Program-made: the position numbers and the translations under genes
Assembly: GCA_900552885.1 (NCBI GenBank)
Contig: USBM01000129.1
Span: forward strand, 1 to 6,333
Length of the DNA stretch: 6,333 bases
Source: an uncultured Clostridium sp.
GTDB taxonomy: Bacteria > Bacillota > Clostridia > Lachnospirales > Lachnospiraceae
Direction of reading: 5' to 3'
In this document: positions 1 to 5,962 of the stretch, piece after piece
Layout of the letters: each line of letters begins with the position of its first letter
How positions within the stretch are numbered: the first letter of the stretch is position 1
Notes under the pieces: model-generated
Told to the model about the DNA's origin: nothing
The model's input: only the letters and a program-made list of their open reading frames with translations
The model's database searches: none

Positions 1-118
1 TTCGTAGTGATACGCAGGTATTCTGAAAAAGAAGTAAAAATTTATTAAAGAAATAATTTGTCGAAATTGGAAGCAGGGACTAATAAGAAATAGAAATGTC
101 GTTTTGGAAATAAACAAC

Positions 119-147
119 TTGACATAATGGTTAGCCTCAACTAACAT
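119..147 (+). promoter_or_regulatory. Sigma-A-type promoter of the 166-aa membrane protein gene
   Basis: TTGACA at 119-124 is a perfect -35 box. TAACAT at 142-147 follows after a 17-bp spacer and is a plausible -10 box (4 of 6 consensus). Transcription would start near 154, giving a leader of about 50 nt before the ATG at 206. The spacer and -10 box are occupied by an inverted repeat described separately, so this promoter is probably repressible. Confidence 0.65.
130..145. promoter_or_regulatory. Inverted-repeat operator GTTAG-N6-CTAAC, copy 1
   Basis: The half-sites GTTAG (130-134) and CTAAC (141-145) are perfect inverted repeats around a 6-bp spacer. The right half-site forms part of the -10 box, so a bound protein would block RNA polymerase. 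The same element in the same promoter position occurs before the ABC transporter operon at 1481-1496, and the shared context extends to GGTTAG-N6-CTAAC-N-TAT. The spacers differ (CCTCAA and TGATTG), so the arms are conserved rather than the whole block. The cognate regulator is not proven. Candidates are the TetR protein encoded at 845 or a DtxR/IdeR-like metal regulator encoded elsewhere. Confidence 0.65.
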
Positions 148-205
148 ATACCCATACACCCACCATCACAAAAGAATCATTAGAACACGGAGGTCTAAGA
201 TAAAC

Positions 206-706
206 ATGAACCTATTATTAGAAAGCCTTATTTTTATTATATTCGTTTATGCTGTTATCGGTATCAGTACGGTAAGGAAGGGAAAGCTTGGCATGATACA
301 GGAATATCCCAAAGCGATTCAGGATCGCTGCAGGGAGTTAGGATTGATAGAAGAAGATGCCGACAAGTTGACGAAGAAAGCAACCATTGGAAAATTAGGA
401 GTTTTCTGCGGTTATATGATCTTGCAAACGGTGTTGGCGTATTATATTGGTGGTGCCCGAACCTTTGTGGAGGGCTGGCTGCAGGGATACATTATGTGGA
501 TAGCAGAGATGTGGTTTGATGCGCTGGTGGTAGACTGTCTGTGGTTTTGCCATAGTAAGAGAATGATAATTCCGGGAACAGAGGATTTGGTAGATGCCTA
601 CCATGATTACTGGCATCACATCAAGTATGCAGTAATCGGCATGTTCACGCAGGCGGTGATTGCCCTTCCGGTAGGACTATTTGTCATGTTTCTGGCAAGA
701 ATGTGA
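206..706 (+). CDS. Four-helix integral membrane protein of unknown function
   Basis: I do not recognise a named family for this 166-residue protein. The start is supported by GGAGGT at 189-194, 11 nt before the ATG. Hydrophobic stretches at about residues 3-20, 63-82, 95-115 and 139-163 predict four membrane helices. A charged segment (about 24-60, containing EYPKAIQDRCRELGL) lies between helices 1 and 2. A polar loop at about 116-138 is rich in His, Asp and aromatic residues (YHDYWHH, with H133, H137 and H138), close to C111, C115 and H116 at the end of helix 3. These could bind a metal or a small ligand, but that is speculation. The gene has its own promoter with the same operator as the ABC operon, so it probably belongs to the same response. 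It might be an accessory membrane factor or permease-like protein. No clear terminator follows it. Confidence 0.85.
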   Translation: MNLLLESLIFIIFVYAVIGISTVRKGKLGMIQEYPKAIQDRCRELGLIEEDADKLTKKATIGKLGVFCGYMILQTVLAYYIGGARTFVEGWLQGYIMWIAEMWFDALVVDCLWFCHSKRMIIPGTEDLVDAYHDYWHHIKYAVIGMFTQAVIALPVGLFVMFLARM

Positions 707-738
707 TCATGAATTGAGAAACCTTATCATCAACTCTA

Positions 739-768
739 TTGACGCCAATAAAATAACGGTGTTATTAT
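739..768 (+). promoter_or_regulatory. Promoter of the tetR-family gene
   Basis: TTGACG at 739-744 (5 of 6 for the -35 box) is followed after 18 bp by TATTAT at 763-768 (5 of 6 for the -10 box). The predicted start of transcription is near 775, leaving a leader of about 70 nt. The -10 box is embedded in the tandem palindromes at 753-779. Confidence 0.55.
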
Positions 769-779
769 AACGCTGTTAT
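753..779. promoter_or_regulatory. Tandem palindromic operator, probable TetR autoregulatory site
   Basis: Two 13-bp palindromes, ATAACGGTGTTAT (753-765) and ATAACGCTGTTAT (767-779), differ at only one base and are separated by one T. The junction forms a third inverted repeat, GTTAT-T-ATAAC (761-771). The block covers the -10 box and the predicted transcription start of the tetR gene. Paired, closely spaced dyads over a regulator's own promoter are typical of TetR-family autorepression, sometimes with two dimers bound as in QacR. Binding by the product of the adjacent gene is inferred from position only. Confidence 0.65.
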
Positions 780-844
780 GTGAAGAGAAGATATACACAA
801 GCAGATCGGAAATACAAACCCGGTGAGCGTATAGGAGAACACAG

Positions 845-1444
845 ATGCGAAAGGAAACAGAAGGTGTAACGGAGATCTTAATAGAGAGTGCAAGGAATGA
901 ATTCCTGGCAGTGGGATTTCATGATGCCAGTCTGCGTAGAATCTCGGCCGTCAGTGGAGTCAGTACGAATTCCATCTATACAAGATTTGATGATAAGAAG
1001 GGATTGTTTACGGCGATTGTGAAGGAACCAGCGGATGAATTGATGCGTATCTATCTTGCAAGCATAGAGAAGGCAGCCCATTCCCAGGATATGGATGGGG
1101 CAGCGGATGCAGGAGACGAGGGAACAGATCTGGTATTGCAATATATTTATCAACATATGGATGAGATTCGGCTGCTCTTTTGTTGTTCGGCGGGCACGGA
1201 ATATGAAGGGTATTTTGATCAGCTTGCAGCGATTGAGGAATCCTATTATAAGGAGTTAGTGAAACATTATTCCGCATCGGATGCGACCGTGGATGACTTC
1301 TTTGTTCATGTCTATTGCCGGAATGGCTGGCAGTATGTATATGAACTGATCACGCATAACAAGAGCTATGAACAGGCGGTAGAATTCATGAGGAATGTAA
1401 GACAGTTCAATTATGCCGGATGGAAAGCAGTAATCGGGCTGTAA
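845..1444 (+). CDS. TetR/AcrR-family transcriptional regulator
   Basis: This 199-residue protein has the usual TetR length and layout. Residues about 9-57 form the N-terminal DNA-binding domain, with a helix-turn-helix at about 29-48 (LRRISAVSGVSTNSIYTRF) and the family-typical following segment DDKKGLF. Residues about 60-199 are the predicted helical ligand-binding and dimerisation domain, which diverges between family members. The start is supported by AGGAG at 833-837, 7 nt before the ATG. The gene sits between two transcription units that share a GTTAG-N6-CTAAC site, and its own promoter carries a different tandem palindrome, the likely autoregulatory site. It has its own terminator before the ABC operon, so the regulator and transporter are probably transcribed separately. 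Whether it controls the transporter genes is a reasonable inference. Its ligand cannot be told from sequence. Confidence 0.95.
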   Translation: MRKETEGVTEILIESARNEFLAVGFHDASLRRISAVSGVSTNSIYTRFDDKKGLFTAIVKEPADELMRIYLASIEKAAHSQDMDGAADAGDEGTDLVLQYIYQHMDEIRLLFCCSAGTEYEGYFDQLAAIEESYYKELVKHYSASDATVDDFFVHVYCRNGWQYVYELITHNKSYEQAVEFMRNVRQFNYAGWKAVIGL

Positions 1445-1448
1445 ACAT

Positions 1449-1470
1449 AAGGGCGCATGCCCTTTTCTCT
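1449..1470 (+). terminator. Rho-independent terminator after the tetR gene
   Basis: A 6-bp perfect stem, AAGGGC (1449-1454) with GCCCTT (1459-1464), encloses the tetraloop GCAT and is followed by TTCTCTTT. It starts 5 nt after the tetR stop codon. The T tract is interrupted, so termination may be partial. The ABC operon promoter begins right behind it. Confidence 0.7.
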
Positions 1471-1498
1471 TTGAATATAGGTTAGTGATTGCTAACTT
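1471..1498 (+). promoter_or_regulatory. Promoter of the ABC transporter operon
   Basis: TTGAAT at 1471-1476 and TAACTT at 1493-1498 are spaced by 16 bp and are arranged around the inverted repeat just as at the promoter near 119-147. The boxes are individually weak, and TATGAT at 1498-1503 is an alternative -10 box without a good -35 box at standard distance. The call rests mostly on the matching architecture of the two promoters. Confidence 0.45.
1481..1496. promoter_or_regulatory. Inverted-repeat operator GTTAG-N6-CTAAC, copy 2
   Basis: The arms GTTAG (1481-1485) and CTAAC (1492-1496) enclose TGATTG. Arms, arm spacing and position between the promoter boxes match the copy at 130-145. Counting the flanking G/C pair of the spacer, the local context is GGTTAG...GCTAAC. 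The site lies about 60 bp before the first ABC gene and is well placed for repression of the operon. The arms resemble half-sites of DtxR/IdeR boxes (TTAGGTTAGSCTAACCTAA), but the spacing differs, so the binder is unresolved. Confidence 0.65.
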
Positions 1499-1558
1499 AT
1501 GATAGAAATAACAAACCAGACATATATCTGGAAAGTCTAAAGTTAAGGAGGAGACACA

Positions 1559-3349
1559 ATGAAGACAAAGAAACAAAGTGCGATGTCAAGGCTGATGGAT
1601 ATTGCGGGTAATCACAAGTATTTCTCGTATGTGTCCTGCGTGTTAGCAGCGATCAGTGCGTGGATTGCACTCATTCCATTTTATGATATCTGGCGAATCA
1701 TAAAAGAAATTTTAGAGGTAAGACCAAATTATGAGCAGGCAACTCATATTACGACCTACGGCTGGCAGGCGGTGGGCTTTGCGTTGCTTGGCATGGTGTT
1801 CTATATTGCAGCACTGATGTGTTCCCATAAGGCCGCATTTCGTGTGCAGTCGAATATGAGAACTCTTATGATGGAACATATTATCAAGCTCCCGCTTGGA
1901 TATGTAGAGACTGAGGGAACAGGTAAGATCCGTAAGATTGTCAATGATTCGAGTGCGGCAACAGAGACATTTCTTGCGCATAATCTTCCGGATAAAGTCG
2001 TGTCAAGAGCAACCCCGATCGGATTGCTTGTTATGATGATGGTATTTGACTGGCGGTTGGGTCTGATCAGTCTGATTCCGGCAGTGATCGCATTTATCTT
2101 AATGGGTTCCCTTATGATGGGACCAAAGATGGCAGAGGATATGAGACAGTATCAGAATGCATTGGAGACGATGACATCCGAAGCGGTGGAGTATGTTCGA
2201 GGAGTGCCGGTTGTGAAGACTTTCGGTCAGACGGTATTCTCGTTCAAGCGTTTCAAATCAGCGATTGATGATTATGAGAAATGGACGATCGGTTATACAA
2301 AGAACATGCGGATTCCGATGACCTGTTTCGTAGTTTCCTGTAATGGTATCTTTGCAGCGCTGATCATTGCAGCATATAAGTTAGGCGGTAACTATATTAC
2401 AGATACCTTCGTGCTGAATCTGTTCTTCTATATATTGATCACTTCTACGCTGACGACAACCTTGATGAAGGTGGCATATGCCGGTGAGTCGCAGATGCTA
2501 GTGGAAGATGCATTGAACAGAATGGATAATATTCTGGGTGTAAAATCGCTTGCAGACAATGGCAGGGATGCACAGCCAAAGAATGCGTCCATTACAATCG
2601 AGGATGTGACATTTGCTTATGATGAGAACAAAGCAAATGCGATCGATCATATATCCATGCATATCAAAGAGGGCGAGCATGTTGCTTTTGTAGGTCCGTC
2701 CGGTGGTGGTAAGACAACACTGGCTTCTCTGGTAGCACGTTTCTGGGATGTGAAGAGTGGAAGTATCCGGATCGGTGGTGTGGATGTGAAGGACATTGAT
2801 CCGAAGGAATTGATGAAGCAGGTTTCCTATGTATTTCAGGATAGTAAGCTTCTTAAGATCAGCATTTTGGAAAATGTCAGAATGGGAAGACCGGATGCGA
2901 CAGATGCAGAAGTCATGGAAGCACTCAAAGCGGCACAATGTATGGATATTATTGAGAAATTCCCAGAGGGTGTACATACGATGATCGGTTCGAAAGGAAT
3001 CTATGTATCCGGCGGTGAGGCACAGCGTCTGTCGATTGCAAGAGCGTTCCTTAAGAATGCACCGATCCTGATCTTAGACGAGGCGACTGCATTTGCTGAT
3101 CCGGATAATGAGAGACTGGTACAGAAGGCATTTGAGAATCTGGCAAAGAATAAGACGGTTATTATGATCGCACACCGTTTGTCGACTGTAACGAATGCAG
3201 ACTGCATTTATGTATTAAAGGATGGTAAGATCGCAGAGAGCGGTACACATGATGCATTAACAACGGAAAATGGTATCTATACCCATATGTGGAATGAATA
3301 CAATCAATCTGTCAACTGGCAGGTAGGAAGGACAGGTGAGACAGCATGA
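1559..3349 (+). CDS. ABC half-transporter (membrane plus ATPase domains), first subunit; IrtA/YbtP-like candidate
   Basis: This 596-residue protein has a six-helix exporter-fold membrane domain (about residues 15-310) fused to an ATPase domain (about 345-580). Visible motifs are the A-loop Tyr354, Walker A GPSGGGKT (379-386), Q-loop Gln427, signature VSGGE (483-487), Walker B ILILDE with D507 and catalytic E508, and H-loop His539. The ATPase should be active. The stretch after Walker B reads ATAFADPDNE instead of the usual ATSALD-type sequence. From memory this form is frequent in the siderophore-linked IrtAB/YbtPQ group, which imports although it has an exporter fold. AAGGAGG at 1545-1551, 7 nt before the ATG, sets the start. 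The stop overlaps the next gene by 4 bp (ATGA), implying translational coupling and a heterodimer. The substrate is uncertain: Fe-siderophore uptake is one option, drug or peptide export another. Confidence 0.95.
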   Translation: MKTKKQSAMSRLMDIAGNHKYFSYVSCVLAAISAWIALIPFYDIWRIIKEILEVRPNYEQATHITTYGWQAVGFALLGMVFYIAALMCSHKAAFRVQSNMRTLMMEHIIKLPLGYVETEGTGKIRKIVNDSSAATETFLAHNLPDKVVSRATPIGLLVMMMVFDWRLGLISLIPAVIAFILMGSLMMGPKMAEDMRQYQNALETMTSEAVEYVRGVPVVKTFGQTVFSFKRFKSAIDDYEKWTIGYTKNMRIPMTCFVVSCNGIFAALIIAAYKLGGNYITDTFVLNLFFYILITSTLTTTLMKVAYAGESQMLVEDALNRMDNILGVKSLADNGRDAQPKNASITIEDVTFAYDENKANAIDHISMHIKEGEHVAFVGPSGGGKTTLASLVARFWDVKSGSIRIGGVDVKDIDPKELMKQVSYVFQDSKLLKISILENVRMGRPDATDAEVMEALKAAQCMDIIEKFPEGVHTMIGSKGIYVSGGEAQRLSIARAFLKNAPILILDEATAFADPDNERLVQKAFENLAKNKTVIMIAHRLSTVTNADCIYVLKDGKIAESGTHDALTTENGIYTHMWNEYNQSVNWQVGRTGETA

Positions 3350-5079
3350 TAGAAAAATTAAAGCATAAATATGCACTTTCCGATAAAGGTGCAAAGGCAA
3401 TGATACAGGCATTTGTGTCTGTTACAATCTCGAATCTCGTATTGATGTTTCCGGTAGGATTGTTGTATGTATTGGCATCTTATCTGCTAGAGGGCAGCCT
3501 GCCAAAGGATAAGGTAACCTTCTTTACAGTTGGAGTGATCGCAGCATTGCTTCTGATCGCGGTTACAACGTATATTCAGTATAATGCAACATTTCTTTCT
3601 ACCTATGTGGAAAGTGGTGTAAGACGTCGAATGTTAGCAGAGAAGTTGAGAAAGTTACCATTATCTTTCTTTGGTAAGAAAGATCTGTCCGATCTGACGA
3701 ATACGATCATGGCAGACTGTGCGTTGATCGAGACGGGAAGCTCACACTGGATTCCGGAATTGGTTGGTGCATTTGGTTCTACGACAATTATTATCATCAG
3801 CCTGTTGTTCTTTGACTGGAGAATGGCATTGGCTGCTATCTGGGTTATGCCGATTGCATTTATCATTGTGCTTTCCTCTAAAAATGTGATGGGAAAAGTA
3901 CATGCAAAGAGTATGGAATACAAGTTAAGCTGTTTAGATGGTATTCAGGAAGGACTGGAAACGATCCGGGATCTGCGTTCTAATAATATGACCGACTCGT
4001 ATATGGTTGGTCTGAACGAGAAGATCAAAGCAGTAGAGGATCATTCGATCGTGGCGGAGTTTGCCAATGCGGCATTTGTATGTTCGGCACAAATGATCCT
4101 GAAATTAGGAATTGGAACGGTTGCAGTAACCGGAAGTATTCTTCTTACCAAGGGTGAGATCAGTGTACTTACCTTCTTTATGTTCCTGCTGGTGGTAACT
4201 AGAATGTATGAGCCGTTGCAGATTGCATTACAGAATCTGGCAGCGATTATCAGTTTGAACACCAACTGTGCGAGAATGGATGAGATCTTATCGCATGAGG
4301 AACAGACCGGTAGAGAGAACATGAATAATAAGGGATATGATATTGCATTTGATCATGTAGCATTTTCTTACAAGGATGGCGAGCAGGTGCTTCGGGATGT
4401 CAGCTTTGTGGCAAAGCAGGGCGAGGTAACTGCATTGATCGGTCCATCCGGTGGCGGTAAGACAACGGTATCCCGGCTTGCGGCCAGATTCTGGGATAAC
4501 AATAAAGGTACGATCACAGTGGGTGGCATGAATGTATCCGAGGTCGATCCGGAGCAGTTGTTATCGTTATATTCGATCGTATTCCAGGATGTTACTTTGT
4601 TCAATAATACGATCATGGAGAATATCCGTATCGGTAAAAAGGATGCAACGGATGAAGAGGTAATGGAGGCGGCAAGACTTGCGAATTGTACCGATTTCGT
4701 GGAGAAACTGCCGGATCAATGGAATACAATGATCGGAGAAAATGGTTCCGAGCTTTCCGGTGGTGAGAGACAGAGAATTTCAATTGCAAGAGCATTCTTA
4801 AAGGATGCACCGATCATTTTGATGGATGAGGCAACTGCTTCTTTGGATGTAGACAATGAGTCGGCCATTCAGGAATCTATCTCGAAACTGATTCAGAATA
4901 AGACTGTATTGATCATTGCACACCGTATGCGTACCGTAGACGGGGTAGACAAGATCGTGGTATTGAAGGATGGTACGGTAGCAGAGCAGGGAACACCGGA
5001 GCAGTTGAAACAGCAAAATGGTATCTACAAGCATATGGTGGACCTGCAGTTGCAGTCCGAACAGTGGAAATATCAATAA
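3346..5079 (+). CDS. ABC half-transporter (membrane plus ATPase domains), second subunit; IrtB/YbtQ-like candidate
   Basis: This 577-residue partner of the preceding gene has the same layout: membrane helices within about residues 20-305 and an ATPase domain at about 332-565. Motifs are A-loop Tyr342, Walker A GPSGGGKT (366-373), Q-loop Gln414, canonical signature LSGGERQR (470-477), Walker B IILMDE with D494 and E495, canonical D-loop ASLD (498-501) and H-loop His526. Both composite ATP sites of the heterodimer therefore keep a catalytic glutamate, unlike degenerate-site exporters such as TM287/288 or BmrCD. The two subunits are clearly paralogous: both have RFWD shortly after Walker A and a KDATDEEVMEA/PDATDAEVMEA segment. 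The start lies within the stop of the upstream gene, with a modest AGGTGA (3334-3339) as ribosome site, so coupling is likely. No strong terminator follows. Confidence 0.95.
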   Translation: MIEKLKHKYALSDKGAKAMIQAFVSVTISNLVLMFPVGLLYVLASYLLEGSLPKDKVTFFTVGVIAALLLIAVTTYIQYNATFLSTYVESGVRRRMLAEKLRKLPLSFFGKKDLSDLTNTIMADCALIETGSSHWIPELVGAFGSTTIIIISLLFFDWRMALAAIWVMPIAFIIVLSSKNVMGKVHAKSMEYKLSCLDGIQEGLETIRDLRSNNMTDSYMVGLNEKIKAVEDHSIVAEFANAAFVCSAQMILKLGIGTVAVTGSILLTKGEISVLTFFMFLLVVTRMYEPLQIALQNLAAIISLNTNCARMDEILSHEEQTGRENMNNKGYDIAFDHVAFSYKDGEQVLRDVSFVAKQGEVTALIGPSGGGKTTVSRLAARFWDNNKGTITVGGMNVSEVDPEQLLSLYSIVFQDVTLFNNTIMENIRIGKKDATDEEVMEAARLANCTDFVEKLPDQWNTMIGENGSELSGGERQRISIARAFLKDAPIILMDEATASLDVDNESAIQESISKLIQNKTVLIIAHRMRTVDGVDKIVVLKDGTVAEQGTPEQLKQQNGIYKHMVDLQLQSEQWKYQ

Positions 5080-5092
5080 TAGAAAAATTATA

Positions 5093-5110
5093 GTTGCTCA
5101 CATGTGCAAC
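5093..5110 (+). other. Weak hairpin after the ABC operon
   Basis: GTTGC (5093-5097) and GCAAC (5106-5110) can pair around an 8-nt loop that itself contains the palindromic core CACATGTG. The following bases are AATAATAATTT, not a run of T, so this is a poor rho-independent terminator. It is the only candidate for ending the ABC transcript, which may partly read into the DUF2975 unit. Confidence 0.3.
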
Positions 5111-5118
5111 AATAATAA

Positions 5119-5137
5119 TTTAATGTTTAACATTAAA
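5119..5137. promoter_or_regulatory. Perfect 9+1+9 palindrome upstream of the DUF2975 promoter
   Basis: TTTAATGTTTAACATTAAA is a perfect inverted repeat centred on one T. It ends 6 bp before the -35 box. Its half-site TTTAATG/CATTAAA recurs as a second palindrome downstream of the promoter at 5187-5202. The pair flanking one promoter looks like regulator binding sites, possibly for the HTH protein encoded downstream. AT-rich sequence yields chance palindromes more easily, which limits certainty. Confidence 0.5.
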
Positions 5138-5143
5138 AAGTTG

Positions 5144-5171
5144 TTGACAAATGATAAAGTTCTGTTATAAT
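5144..5171 (+). promoter_or_regulatory. Consensus extended -10 promoter of the DUF2975/HTH unit
   Basis: TTGACA (5144-5149) and TATAAT (5166-5171) both match consensus exactly with a 16-bp spacer. A TG at 5163-5164 makes it an extended -10 promoter. Transcription should start near 5178. This rules out the in-frame ATG at 5170, which lies within the -10 box, and supports the start at 5236. Such a strong unregulated promoter would be very active, which fits repression through the flanking palindromes. Confidence 0.85.
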
Positions 5172-5186
5172 GGAATTATCGATAAA

Positions 5187-5202
5187 CATTAAATATTTAA
5201 TG
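5187..5202. promoter_or_regulatory. Perfect 16-bp palindrome in the DUF2975 leader
   Basis: CATTAAATATTTAATG is a perfect 8+8 palindrome just downstream of the predicted transcription start. It uses the same half-site as the palindrome at 5119-5137, with AACATTAAA present in both. A smaller palindrome, TTATCGATAA, lies at 5176-5185, at the transcription start itself. The position suits a repressor site. Confidence 0.5.
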
Positions 5203-5235
5203 AAATATGTTTTTGATATGAAGGAGGACTTTATT

Positions 5236-5946
5236 ATGAAACCAGAAGCAGTCGTTAAGATTAATAATATGGGTAAGGTAGCGGGAATCATTACGCTGAT
5301 TGCCAAGATTTTGGTAGGAATTGGAATTGTGGGAGTTCTGATTGCAACCATCGCGTTAGCAGCACTTCCGAAGGATTTTGTGAAAGCAACTATTCGAACC
5401 GGAGCGACAATATCCGTGGATCTATCACAGTTTGGCAATTCTTTTTCGAAAGAAGGGCAGAAGGAGATGAAGAAGAGTCTCACGAAGGCGGTGGAGAACG
5501 GAACAATTGATATGAATGGCATTACAGCACAGGTATCTAATATTGAGGTTGACGACAAGGGATTTTCGTTAGATGCCGATGGACAGACCGAAGCAATTCC
5601 TTTGAAAAGGATCAGTGTATTTATGATCGGTGCTTGGATCAACCTGATTGTGACAATGGTAACATTGTGGTTTATTGGCGCCTTATGTAAGGCAATTAAG
5701 AACTGTGATTCTCCATTTAGTGAGGCTGTGATTCGGAAGATGAAACATTTTGCATACTCTTTAATTCCTTGGTGTGTGGTATCTTCCGTTGCCAATTCAG
5801 CAATGTCAAGTATGTGGTCGAATCATTGGGACTTCAATCTGAGTGTCAATGGTAACATGGTGGCAGTTGTATTGGTTGTGCTTGCACTCACATACATTTT
5901 CCAGTATGGAGCCGTATTGCAGCAGGAATCAGACGAGACATTATAG
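5236..5946 (+). CDS. DUF2975-family membrane protein (YoaS-like)
   Basis: The start at 5236 is chosen because AAGGAGG at 5221-5227 sits 8 nt before it and the promoter -10 box lies over the longer start at 5170. The product has 236 residues. Predicted membrane helices are at about 16-44, 125-150, 170-190 and 206-226. A large extracytoplasmic or loop segment of about 80 residues (45-122) separates helices 1 and 2. The motif DSPFSEAVIRKMK (about 158-170) and the C-terminal end FQYGAVLQQESDETL are typical of DUF2975 proteins. Members are commonly encoded next to a small Cro/CI-type HTH regulator of the YozG type, as in the B. subtilis yoaS/yozG region, and that gene follows 16 nt downstream. The biochemical role is unknown. 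A membrane partner or sensor for the regulator is an inference from this pairing. Confidence 0.85.
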   Translation: MKPEAVVKINNMGKVAGIITLIAKILVGIGIVGVLIATIALAALPKDFVKATIRTGATISVDLSQFGNSFSKEGQKEMKKSLTKAVENGTIDMNGITAQVSNIEVDDKGFSLDADGQTEAIPLKRISVFMIGAWINLIVTMVTLWFIGALCKAIKNCDSPFSEAVIRKMKHFAYSLIPWCVVSSVANSAMSSMWSNHWDFNLSVNGNMVAVVLVVLALTYIFQYGAVLQQESDETL

Positions 5947-5962
5947 GCTGGAGGCGGAAGTT

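Noticed and set aside
1..48. Open frame from the window edge ending at TAA 46-48, reading FVVIRRYSEKEVKIY
   Set aside because: Fifteen codons with no recognisable motif. It may be the tail of an upstream gene, but it cannot be supported.
2498..2977. 159-codon minus-strand open frame within the first ABC gene
   Set aside because: It lies opposite conserved ATPase-domain coding sequence, and its Cys/His/Ile-rich composition is typical of antisense shadows.
1559..5079. Antibiotic-resistance or lantibiotic exporter as a firm call for the ABC pair
   Set aside because: No resistance or lantibiotic biosynthesis gene is adjacent, and both ATP sites look intact, so the substrate is left open.
5170..5235. 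Longer N-terminus of the DUF2975 protein from the ATG at 5170
   Set aside because: That ATG overlaps the TATAAT -10 box and would not be in the transcript. The ATG at 5236 has an AAGGAGG site.
5133..5795. Long minus-strand open frame opposite the DUF2975 gene (220 codons)
   Set aside because: It mirrors the coding frame of a convincing + strand gene, has no recognisable family signature, and runs across the + strand promoter and palindromes.
5843..5962. Upstream extension of the HTH reading frame inside the DUF2975 gene
   Set aside because: It is out-of-frame shadow sequence. The ATG at 5963 has GGAGG at proper distance and begins the family-typical MGKIILRLD.
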